From an uncultured Bacteroidales bacterium (lineage in GTDB: Bacteria > Bacteroidota > Bacteroidia > Bacteroidales > Bacteroidaceae): DNA of 16,067 nucleotides. This document shows positions 9,444 through 15,333 of this stretch, in pieces (position 1 is the stretch's first letter; each line of letters begins with the position of its first letter). Location: positions 1 to 16,067 of the forward strand of contig CAMAMZ010000033.1 of the NCBI GenBank assembly GCA_945837185.1, read 5' to 3'. The translations under genes and the position numbers were made by a program. The notes beneath the pieces are model-generated. The model was not told the DNA's origin. It searched no databases and saw only the letters and a list, made by a program, of their open reading frames with translations.

Positions 9444-9629
9444 TTAGGCTCTTCCCTCGACTAAAGGGATGAAAGCTATCAAATCCCATAAGGTCGCATC
9501 GCTGTGGTAATCCCCCTCAATAATCAGAGTGCTATGATAGCCCCTCAATAGTCTGGCAACTGTGCTGACAACAACTATTGTGTTGAGAGGACGTTTTAGC
9601 GTCTTGCGGATACTGTGGGGGTATAGCAT
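9444..9629 (-). other. Unclear: small reverse reading frame or old repeat remnant
   Basis: A 61-codon frame on the reverse strand starts with ATG at 9629 and stops at 9444. The predicted peptide has a basic start and a stretch of small hydrophobic residues, but I recognise no family. It uses codons such as CTA, ATA, AGG and AGA often, unlike the neighbouring genes, which argues against a real gene. The same stretch holds a near direct repeat, CCCTCAATAATC (9514-9525) and CCCTCAATAGTC (9542-9553), with a short perfect palindrome between them (GCTAT/ATAGC, 9531-9541), and a small hairpin GACG/CGTC (9590-9603). A decayed gene end, an intergenic repeat or a structured RNA are all possible. No promoter was found for it. 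Confidence 0.2.
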
Positions 9630-9718
9630 ATAAAAGACAGATAGGATAATGACAAGAAAGTAGTATGATTGCGTGAAACTATATAATGGCCCAAAGTGTT
9701 ATTTATTCGGTGCGTTTG

Positions 9719-9750
9719 TTTGGTGATACGGATAAAATCAACTATATTTG
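9719..9750 (+). promoter_or_regulatory. Bacteroidetes-type promoter for the sulfatase-GH89 operon
   Basis: TTTG at 9719-9722, a 20-base spacer, then TATATTTG at 9743-9750, an exact consensus -7 element. A second TTTG at 9715-9718 sits too far away to be the main -33 element. Transcription should begin near 9757, about 63 bases before the ATG. The first bases of that transcript can form a small stem, CCTGTT (9757-9762) with AGCAGG (9771-9776) including one G-U pair. No operator or regulator gene was seen nearby. Confidence 0.8.
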
Positions 9751-9819
9751 CAACATCCTGTTCCAGCGTTAGCAGGTGGGAGGTGAACAATCTATTATTT
9801 ATAATTCAAGGTAAACAAG

Positions 9820-11352
9820 ATGTTTATAGACAGTCGGACGATTGCAATGGCAGTTGCTTTGCCCACAGCTATGCAAGCAGTGGCAGCCAAAGCTCCCAAC
9901 ATCATTCTTTTTTTGGTTGACGACATGGGGTGGCAAGATACTTCCGTGCCTTTTGCTCAGTACAAGAGTCGACTCAATGGGGTATACGAAACGCCCAATA
10001 TGGAGAAACTGGCTGCTGAAGGAATGTGTTTTACGCAGGCCTATGCCTCACCTATCAGCTCGCCCAGTCGATGTAGTTTGATGTCAGGCAGCAATGCGGC
10101 ACGACATGGTGTTACCAACTGGACTTTAGAACGCGATAAGTCTACCGACTGTGAAGATGGCTCTTTGCAACCCCCTGTTTGGAACTATAACGGTATCTCG
10201 CCTGTGCCAGGCGTTCCCCACACCTATCATTGCAAGTCGTTTGTACAAATTCTCCACGAACATGGCTACCATACCATTCACTGTGGCAAAGCGCACTGGG
10301 GGGCGCAGCATACATTGGGCGAGCTTCCTACAGCCTGGGGCTTTGACGTGAATATTGCAGGACATGCAGGAGGTGGGCCTGCCACTTATCTGAGTGAACA
10401 AAATTATGGGCATCGCAGGGATGGCATCGCCAATTCGCCTTTTGCCGTTCCTGGTTTGCAAAGCTATTGGGGAACTGGTGCTTTCTTGACAGAGGCACTC
10501 ACCCAGGAAGCACTCAAAGCACTCGACAAGGCCAAACAGTATGGTGTACCCTTTTTTCTCAACATGTCGCATTATGCAGTGCATATCCCTATCGACCGTG
10601 ATGTGCGTTTCTTCACCAAGTATGTGCGGAAAGGATTGTCTGACAAAGAGGCAGCCTACGCTTCGCTTGTTGAAGGCATGGACAAAAGTCTCGGTGACTT
10701 GTTGAAATGGCTACGTGAGAATGGTGAAGAAGAGAATACCATTATTATATTTATGAGCGACAATGGCGGCTATGCTACGGGAAGTTATTGGAGAGACGAG
10801 CCGCTATATACGCAAAATGCGCCACTGCGCTGCGGAAAAGGGTCGATGTATGAAGGAGGTATACGTGAACCCATGATAGTGAAATGGCCGGGGAGGGTAA
10901 AGGGAGGCTCACGCTGTGACCAGTATTTGCTTATAGAAGATTTCTTTCCTTCTATCCTGGAGATGGCGGGTGTTTGTGATTACCAAGTGCCGCAGGTGAT
11001 AGATGGAGAAAGTTTTGTGCCCCTGCTTGATAGTAAGGCCAAATCCTCTAAAGAGCGTATGCTTGTGTGGAATTATCCCAACGTGTGGGGAAACGAAGGA
11101 CCCGGAATCAGTCTTAATTGTGCAGTGCGCATAGGTGACTGGAAACTGATCTATTCCTATAAGACAGGAAAACATGAATTATATAACCTCCGTGAGGATA
11201 TAGCTGAGGCCCATGATGTGGCACAGGAGAATCCAAGCGTCGTGCGTAAGTTGTCATTGCGCTTGTCGGCTTATTTGCGCAAGGTGGGTGCTCAAAGACC
11301 CGTGGTAAAGTCTACCGGGAAACCTTGTCTGTGGCCAGACGGGATAGAATAA
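9820..11352 (+). CDS. Secreted serine-type sulfatase (S1 family)
   Basis: Hydrolyses sulfate esters, by family probably on a glycan; 510 residues, normal for family S1. The catalytic motif [C/S]-x-P-x-R is Ser80-Ser-Pro-Ser-Arg84 (Ser80 codon at 10057). This is the serine type, whose Ser must be oxidised to formylglycine by a radical-SAM maturase (anSME), not present in this window. Other active-site residues are in place: Asp34-Asp35, Lys157 and His159 (GKAHWG), His255 (YAVHIPI), Asp314-Asn315 (SDNGG) and Lys340 (GKGSMYEGG). The N terminus has a weak signal peptide, a hydrophobic stretch at about 8-23 ending AVAA before KAPNII, so export to the periplasm is likely. The start at 9820 is the first ATG after an in-frame stop at 9802. 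The GH89 gene follows after 28 bases, so the two form an operon. Sulfated substrate and S1 subfamily are not determined; a GlcNAc or galactose sulfate is a guess from the neighbour. Confidence 0.93.
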   Translation: MFIDSRTIAMAVALPTAMQAVAAKAPNIILFLVDDMGWQDTSVPFAQYKSRLNGVYETPNMEKLAAEGMCFTQAYASPISSPSRCSLMSGSNAARHGVTNWTLERDKSTDCEDGSLQPPVWNYNGISPVPGVPHTYHCKSFVQILHEHGYHTIHCGKAHWGAQHTLGELPTAWGFDVNIAGHAGGGPATYLSEQNYGHRRDGIANSPFAVPGLQSYWGTGAFLTEALTQEALKALDKAKQYGVPFFLNMSHYAVHIPIDRDVRFFTKYVRKGLSDKEAAYASLVEGMDKSLGDLLKWLRENGEEENTIIIFMSDNGGYATGSYWRDEPLYTQNAPLRCGKGSMYEGGIREPMIVKWPGRVKGGSRCDQYLLIEDFFPSILEMAGVCDYQVPQVIDGESFVPLLDSKAKSSKERMLVWNYPNVWGNEGPGISLNCAVRIGDWKLIYSYKTGKHELYNLREDIAEAHDVAQENPSVVRKLSLRLSAYLRKVGAQRPVVKSTGKPCLWPDGIE

Positions 11353-11380
11353 TAGTATTTTTAGCAAGTTGTTTCGTGGT

Positions 11381-13537
11381 ATGAAGAGAATTATATTGTT
11401 CGTTTGTATGCTGACAGGGATGGTCTGCGCGCATGCTACTTCGCCAGTGAAGGCCCTTTTGGAACGTATTGACAAGGGCGCCTCGCAGCGCTTTGTCATA
11501 GAACAAAAGTCAGGAGATCGTGATTTCTTTGAACTTGATTATCAAGATGGCAAACCTGTTGTGAGAGGCAATAATGCAATTAGTATTGCTACGGGCATAA
11601 ACTGGTATTTAAAGTACTATGCAGGTATTCATCTGTGCTGGGGAAATATGCAGGCAAAGCTTCCCGCGGTGTTACCAGAGGTTCCGAGTACGGAACGTCA
11701 TGAAACGGATATGAAACTGCGCTATGATTTCAATTACTGTACACATTCCTATACCATGGCCTTTTGGGATTGGAACAGATGGGAGGAAGAGATAGATTGG
11801 ATGGTGTTGCATGGCATCAACATGCCTTTATGTGCCACAGGTATGGGTAGTGTGTGGAGAAACGTGCTTTTGAAATGTGGTTATTCGAAGGCTGAGATAA
11901 ATGAATTTGTGGCAGGTCCGGCCTTTCAGAGTTGGTGGCTGATGAATAACTTGGAGGGTTGGGGAGGACCTAATCCCGATCGTTGGTATGATTCGCAAAT
12001 GAAGCTGCAGCAGCGCATTATTAAGCGCATGCGTGAATGGGGCATAAAGTATGTGTTGCCTGGCTATTCGGGGATGGTGCCTGCCAATGCGCGGGAGAAG
12101 TTGGGATTGAAGGTTGCTGACCCCGGGAAATGGTGTGGTTATAGACGCCCCGCCTTCCTACAGCCTGAAGACCCTGCCTTTGCGCGTATTGCAGCACTTT
12201 ACTATCAAGAACTAACACGCCTTTACGGCAAGGCTGATTATTACAGCATGGATCCTTTTCATGAGGGTGGCAATGTGCAAGGCGTTCATCTGGCAACTGC
12301 CGGAAAGGCCATCTGGCAATCGATGAAGGCTGTGAATCGTAACGCTATATGGGTGATACAAGCCTGGGGTGCATGTCCTTACGACGAGATGATACAGGCG
12401 CTTCCACCGGGCGATATGGTTGTTTTGGATTTGTTCTCGGAGAGTCGCCCTCAGTGGGGTGACCCACATTCGTCATGGTATAGAAAGAATGGTTTTGGCC
12501 AGCATGACTGGCTGTATTGTATGTTGCTTAATTTTGGGGGAAATGTGGGTCTTTTTGGTAAGATGAGACATGTGGCTGACGCTTTCTACCATGCCAAAGA
12601 AAGTCGGTTCGGGCAGACGCTGAAGGGTATAGGACTCACAATGGAAGGGAGTGAGAACAATCCGGTGATGTTCGAATTACTTACCGAACTGCCATGGCGT
12701 TCCCAACGCTTTAATGTGGACGGCTGGCTCCAAGGCTATTTGAAAGCTCGTTATGGCAAGGTTGACCCGAAGGTTGACAAGGCGTGGCGATTGTTGGCCA
12801 ACTCCGTTTATGCTTGCCCAGCGTCCTCTGTGCAACAAGGTACCCATGAGTCGGTATTCTGTGCGCGTCCTTCGATGCATGTGTACCAGGTCTCTTCGTG
12901 GTCGGAAATGAAGGATTACTATCAACCTATGGAAGTAATAAAGGCTGCCCAGCTTATGACTGAAGTGGCAGACTCTTACAAAGGTGTGCGTAATTATGAA
13001 TATGACTTGGTAGACATTGTGCGCCAGGCTGTGGCGGAAAAAGGACGTATGGTTTACGCTGTGTTGCAGGCTGCCTATAAAGCGCACGACCAGCAGCTTT
13101 TTGAGGCTACGGCACGTCGCTTTTTGCATCTTATCATGCAGCAAGATAGATTGCTTTCCACCGACCCGCTCTTTTCTGTAGGACGCTGGATAGGGGATGC
13201 GCGACGTATGGGCATTACGGAGCAAGAGAAGGATTTATATGAGTGGAATGCTCGCGTGCAGGTAACGACGTGGGGTAACCGTGCTGCTGCTGATGAAGGC
13301 GGATTGCATGATTATGCACATAAGGAGTGGAGTGGGTTGTTGCGTGATTTCTATTATAAACGTTGGCAACTATATCTGGCAGAGGTGCATAACAGACTGT
13401 GTGAAAACCAACCCAAGAAAATAGATTTCTATGCTGTGGAAGAATCATGGACCTTGCAACATAACCACTATGCGGAACAGGCTATTGGTGATCCGGTTCA
13501 TGTGGCCAAAGAGGTGATGATCGACATTCTCCATTGA
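11381..13537 (+). CDS. Alpha-N-acetylglucosaminidase, GH89 (NAGLU family)
   Basis: Exo-acting glycosidase that removes terminal alpha-linked GlcNAc. Human NAGLU does this on heparan sulfate and clostridial GH89 on GlcNAc-alpha-1,4-Gal of mucin. The three NAGLU parts are visible: N-terminal domain (about 22-100), catalytic barrel (about 115-445) and helical C-terminal domain (about 455-718). Conserved blocks line up with human NAGLU: WNRWEEEIDWM from Trp131, AEINEF..GPAF, VLPGYSG, DPFHEGG, LDLFSES and LNFGGN from about 383. The catalytic pair is Glu295 (DPFHE, codon 12263) and Glu422 (TMEGSE, codon 12644), matching human Glu316 and Glu446. I chose ATG 11381, giving MKRIILFVCMLTGM, a clear signal peptide with likely cleavage after Ala-His-Ala19; the TTG at 11369 would bury it. 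No lipobox is seen, so the protein is probably periplasmic. It is co-transcribed with the sulfatase. There is no SusC/SusD pair nearby. Heparan or mucin as natural substrate is unresolved. Confidence 0.95.
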   Translation: MKRIILFVCMLTGMVCAHATSPVKALLERIDKGASQRFVIEQKSGDRDFFELDYQDGKPVVRGNNAISIATGINWYLKYYAGIHLCWGNMQAKLPAVLPEVPSTERHETDMKLRYDFNYCTHSYTMAFWDWNRWEEEIDWMVLHGINMPLCATGMGSVWRNVLLKCGYSKAEINEFVAGPAFQSWWLMNNLEGWGGPNPDRWYDSQMKLQQRIIKRMREWGIKYVLPGYSGMVPANAREKLGLKVADPGKWCGYRRPAFLQPEDPAFARIAALYYQELTRLYGKADYYSMDPFHEGGNVQGVHLATAGKAIWQSMKAVNRNAIWVIQAWGACPYDEMIQALPPGDMVVLDLFSESRPQWGDPHSSWYRKNGFGQHDWLYCMLLNFGGNVGLFGKMRHVADAFYHAKESRFGQTLKGIGLTMEGSENNPVMFELLTELPWRSQRFNVDGWLQGYLKARYGKVDPKVDKAWRLLANSVYACPASSVQQGTHESVFCARPSMHVYQVSSWSEMKDYYQPMEVIKAAQLMTEVADSYKGVRNYEYDLVDIVRQAVAEKGRMVYAVLQAAYKAHDQQLFEATARRFLHLIMQQDRLLSTDPLFSVGRWIGDARRMGITEQEKDLYEWNARVQVTTWGNRAAADEGGLHDYAHKEWSGLLRDFYYKRWQLYLAEVHNRLCENQPKKIDFYAVEESWTLQHNHYAEQAIGDPVHVAKEVMIDILH

Positions 13538-13556
13538 GGTTTCTGTCCACCTCTTT
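13536..13556 (+). terminator. Possible weak terminator after the GH89 gene
   Basis: GAGGT (13536-13540) pairs with ACCTC (13549-13553) around an eight-base loop and is followed by only three T residues. The stem overlaps the GH89 stop codon TGA (13535-13537). The T residues are also the start of the -33 element of the next promoter. Short stem and short T run make termination leaky at best. Confidence 0.35.
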
Positions 13557-13584
13557 CGAATAACAAAGTTTTTTTATACCTTTG
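13554..13584 (+). promoter_or_regulatory. Bacteroidetes-type promoter for the DUF3467 gene
   Basis: TTTC at 13554-13557 (one base off TTTG), a 19-base spacer, then TACCTTTG at 13577-13584, an exact consensus -7 element. Transcription should start near 13591, leaving a leader of about 81 bases before the ATG at 13672. The promoter begins only 17 bases after the GH89 stop codon. Confidence 0.8.
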
Positions 13585-13671
13585 CAGCAGATAAGATGTC
13601 TCCATGCCAATGCTGGTTCGTGAGCGCAAAACAGATTTTCTTCGTTTGTACACATTATTAATATATAGATT

Positions 13672-13992
13672 ATGGCAGACAATAATTCGCAGAAGCCAAT
13701 GGAACTACAATTGGAGTTAAAACAGGAAATAGCATCTGGTGAATATGCTAACTTTGTGTTAATCACACATTCTCACAGCGAATTCATATTGGATTTCGCA
13801 CGTGCCCTTCCAGGCATACCCAAACCTGAAGTGGCCAGTAGGATTATCATGACTCCGGAACATGCCAAGCGTTTACTTGCAGCATTGCAGGAAAATATCT
13901 ACAAATACGAGAAATTGTTTGGCAAGATTGATATGGGAGTGCAGGTGCCAAGAACTGTATCGCCCTTTAATCCTGAGAATACAAAATCTTGA
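13672..13992 (+). CDS. DUF3467 family protein
   Basis: A 106-residue acidic, soluble protein of the DUF3467 family, with no signal peptide or membrane segment. Its function is unknown. The conserved core runs from about residue 24 to 85: YANFVLITHSHSEFILDFAR, then a Pro-rich turn (LPGIPKPE), then RIIMTPEHAKRLLAALQENI followed by KYEKLFGKI. The C-terminal tail, from about residue 90, is Pro-, Asn- and Ser-containing and probably disordered. From memory, in Bacteroides this gene sits directly between rpoC and rpsL, so its position before rpsL is conserved and suggests a link to transcription or translation; that is inference. Here it has its own promoter and is 279 bases from rpsL. The ATG at 13672 gives the expected MADNN-type start behind an A/T-rich leader. 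Confidence 0.88.
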   Translation: MADNNSQKPMELQLELKQEIASGEYANFVLITHSHSEFILDFARALPGIPKPEVASRIIMTPEHAKRLLAALQENIYKYEKLFGKIDMGVQVPRTVSPFNPENTKS

Positions 13993-14158
13993 TATCGTAC
14001 GTTTTTTAGACGCTTGAACCAAAAAGGGATTATTTTTGTAGCGCTTGTTGTGGGCCCGAGCAAAGATAGTTCCTTTTTTCTTTGTATTATAAATAAATAT
14101 AAATAAGCTCTCAAAACGTTAAATATTGTAATTGTGGAGGATATTTGTGTCGCTATAA

Positions 14159-14190
14159 TTAGGTGGAATAAAGAGAAATTTGTACCTTTG
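14159..14190 (+). promoter_or_regulatory. Probable promoter for rpsL and the str cluster
   Basis: TACCTTTG at 14183-14190 is an exact Bacteroidetes -7 element. The -33 position is poor: TTAG at 14159-14162 with a 20-base spacer. The perfect TTTG at 14144-14147 is too far away. Transcription should start near 14197, which is exactly where the leader hairpin begins. Confidence 0.65.
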
Positions 14191-14196
14191 CAGCCC

Positions 14197-14221
14197 GAAA
14201 CGGCATACTATGTGCTGTTTC
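14197..14221 (+). promoter_or_regulatory. 5' leader stem-loop of the rpsL mRNA
   Basis: GAAACGGCATA (14197-14207) pairs with TGTGCTGTTTC (14211-14221) over 11 base pairs, two of them G-U, around a three-base loop. No T run follows, so it is not a terminator. Its first base coincides with the predicted transcript start, so it would be a 5'-terminal hairpin. It could stabilise the mRNA or bind a ribosomal protein. The remaining 50 bases before the rpsL ATG are A/T-rich and unstructured, suited to ribosome entry. Confidence 0.6.
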
Positions 14222-14271
14222 CTCAGAACTGACAATAACAGATAAAAATATATAAATTAAAAAGTAAAATT

Positions 14272-14652
14272 ATGCCTACAATTCAACAATTGGTAAGAAA
14301 AGGCAGAAAGGAATTGGTAGACAAGAGCAAGTCGCCGGCTTTGGACAATTGTCCTCAGCGTCGTGGTGTTTGTGTTCGTGTCTATACAACAACTCCCAAG
14401 AAGCCTAACTCGGCAATGAGAAAAGTTGCCCGTGTGCGTTTGACAAACCAGAAGGAGGTTAACTCCTACATCCCCGGAGAGGGCCACAATTTGCAGGAGC
14501 ACTCTATCGTATTGGTACGTGGTGGTCGTGTAAAAGACCTTCCTGGTGTGCGTTATCACATCGTTCGTGGTACATTGGATACTGCAGGCGTAGCCAATCG
14601 TACACAGCGCCGTTCTAAGTATGGTGCAAAACGTCCTAAGGCGAAGAAATAA
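14272..14652 (+). CDS. rpsL: 30S ribosomal protein S12
   Basis: Ribosomal protein S12, part of the decoding centre of the small subunit; 126 residues, close to the E. coli length of 124. The core aligns without gaps through TTTPKKPNSAMRK and GGRVKDLPGVRYH. Lys43 and Lys88 (E. coli mature numbering 42 and 87) are both Lys, the streptomycin-sensitive state. Asp89, the site modified by RimO in E. coli, is present; whether it is modified here is unknown. The ATG at 14272 gives the standard MPTIQQLVRKGR start. First gene of the str cluster, followed by rpsG after a 183-base spacer that is unusually long for this pair. Confidence 0.99.
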   Translation: MPTIQQLVRKGRKELVDKSKSPALDNCPQRRGVCVRVYTTTPKKPNSAMRKVARVRLTNQKEVNSYIPGEGHNLQEHSIVLVRGGRVKDLPGVRYHIVRGTLDTAGVANRTQRRSKYGAKRPKAKK

Positions 14653-14679
14653 GCTGAAGGGTTGGATGCCGAGAGTTCA

Positions 14680-14790
14680 CAGGCGGTGAAGCCTGGGGGC
14701 TTGAGGCGTGCAAAGAAAAATACAATTATTTGATATATCGTTTTGCTGGAGAATGGTACAAGGTTGAGTAAATGTCAGGGTGCTGACGTT
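14680..14790 (+). promoter_or_regulatory. Structured rpsL-rpsG intercistronic region
   Basis: The spacer between rpsL and rpsG (14653-14835) contains several potential RNA stems. CAGGC/GCCTG (14680-14684 with 14691-14695) closes a six-base loop. GCCT/AGGC (14691-14694 with 14704-14707) uses the same bases and would exclude the first. Further on, AATGTCAG/CTGACGTT (14771-14778 with 14783-14790) makes eight base pairs with one G-U around the loop GGTG. No T run, promoter consensus or reading frame was found. In E. coli, S7 represses its own operon by binding the rpsL-rpsG spacer; a similar role here is a hypothesis. Confidence 0.5.
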
Positions 14791-14835
14791 GAAGAACAGA
14801 TAAACAGCCTCCGCAGAATATAATTAAAAACAAAA

Positions 14836-15312
14836 ATGAGAAAAGCAAAACCAAAGAAGCGTGTGATCCTTCCGGATCCCGTGTTTAACGACCAGAAAGT
14901 GTCGAAGTTCGTAAATCACTTGATGTATGACGGTAAGAAGAACGTGTCTTACGAGATTTTCTACAAAGCTCTTGATACCGTAAAGGAAAAAATGTCGAGC
15001 GAGGAAAAGTCTCCGCTGGAGATTTGGAAGCAGGCTCTTGACAACATTACACCGCAAGTAGAGGTAAAGAGCCGTCGTATCGGTGGTGCAACTTTCCAGG
15101 TTCCTACTGAAATACGTCCTGATCGTAAAGAGAGTATTTCCATGAAGAATCTTATCGGCTATGCACGCAAGCGTGGTGGTAAGACAATGGCCGACAAGCT
15201 TGCGGCCGAAATTATGGATGCTTTCAACAATCAGGGAGGCGCATACAAGCGTAAAGAGGATATGCACCGTATGGCAGAAGCTAACCGTGCGTTCGCTCAC
15301 TTTAGATTCTAA
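14836..15312 (+). CDS. rpsG: 30S ribosomal protein S7
   Basis: Ribosomal protein S7, the primary binder of the 3' major domain of 16S rRNA; 158 residues, typical length. Family signatures are visible: DPVFNDQKVSKFVNHLM near the start (about 14-30), then the central SRRIGGATFQVPTEIRPDRK (about 79-98), and the C-terminal NRAFAHFRF. The ATG at 14836 gives MRKAKPKKR and lies behind an A-rich leader. fusA follows after 21 bases, so rpsG and fusA are surely co-transcribed. The reading frame is intact. Confidence 0.99.
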   Translation: MRKAKPKKRVILPDPVFNDQKVSKFVNHLMYDGKKNVSYEIFYKALDTVKEKMSSEEKSPLEIWKQALDNITPQVEVKSRRIGGATFQVPTEIRPDRKESISMKNLIGYARKRGGKTMADKLAAEIMDAFNNQGGAYKRKEDMHRMAEANRAFAHFRF

Positions 15313-15333
15313 TCATAAACACGGAAAAATAAA

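Larger units (their letters stand above)
9271..9819. other. 549-base gap between YitT-family and sulfatase genes
   Basis: No convincing gene lies in this gap. From left to right it holds a stem-loop over the preceding stop codon (9266-9297), the nested inverted repeat (9337-9417), the doubtful reverse frame with its small direct repeat (9444-9629), an A/T-rich stretch (about 9630-9710) and the sulfatase promoter (9719-9750). It is by far the longest non-coding stretch in the window, which fits a boundary or remodelled junction within the accessory block. No transposase, terminal repeats or target-site duplication could be identified. Confidence 0.7.
13993..14271. other. 279-base spacer between DUF3467 and rpsL
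   Basis: This spacer carries the rpsL promoter and leader, described separately. It also holds a second exact -7 match, TATTTTTG (14031-14038), with only a poor -33 candidate (TTAG at 14006-14009, 21 bases away). A reverse-strand -7 match, TATCTTTG (14068 down to 14061), has a weak TTTA 21 bases upstream and would point antisense into the DUF3467 gene. An A/T stem, CAAAAA (14020-14025) with TTTTTG (14033-14038), is too weak to call a terminator. No clear terminator follows the DUF3467 gene. Confidence 0.5.

Noticed and set aside
11369..11371. TTG at 11369 as the start of the GH89 gene
   Set aside because: The ATG four codons later gives a classic basic-hydrophobic signal peptide; the TTG would add residues before it for no reason.
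13899..14114. Reverse-strand frame overlapping the end of the DUF3467 gene (71 codons)
   Set aside because: It overlaps a recognised gene, has no recognisable domain, and the only reverse-strand -7 match lies inside it rather than upstream.
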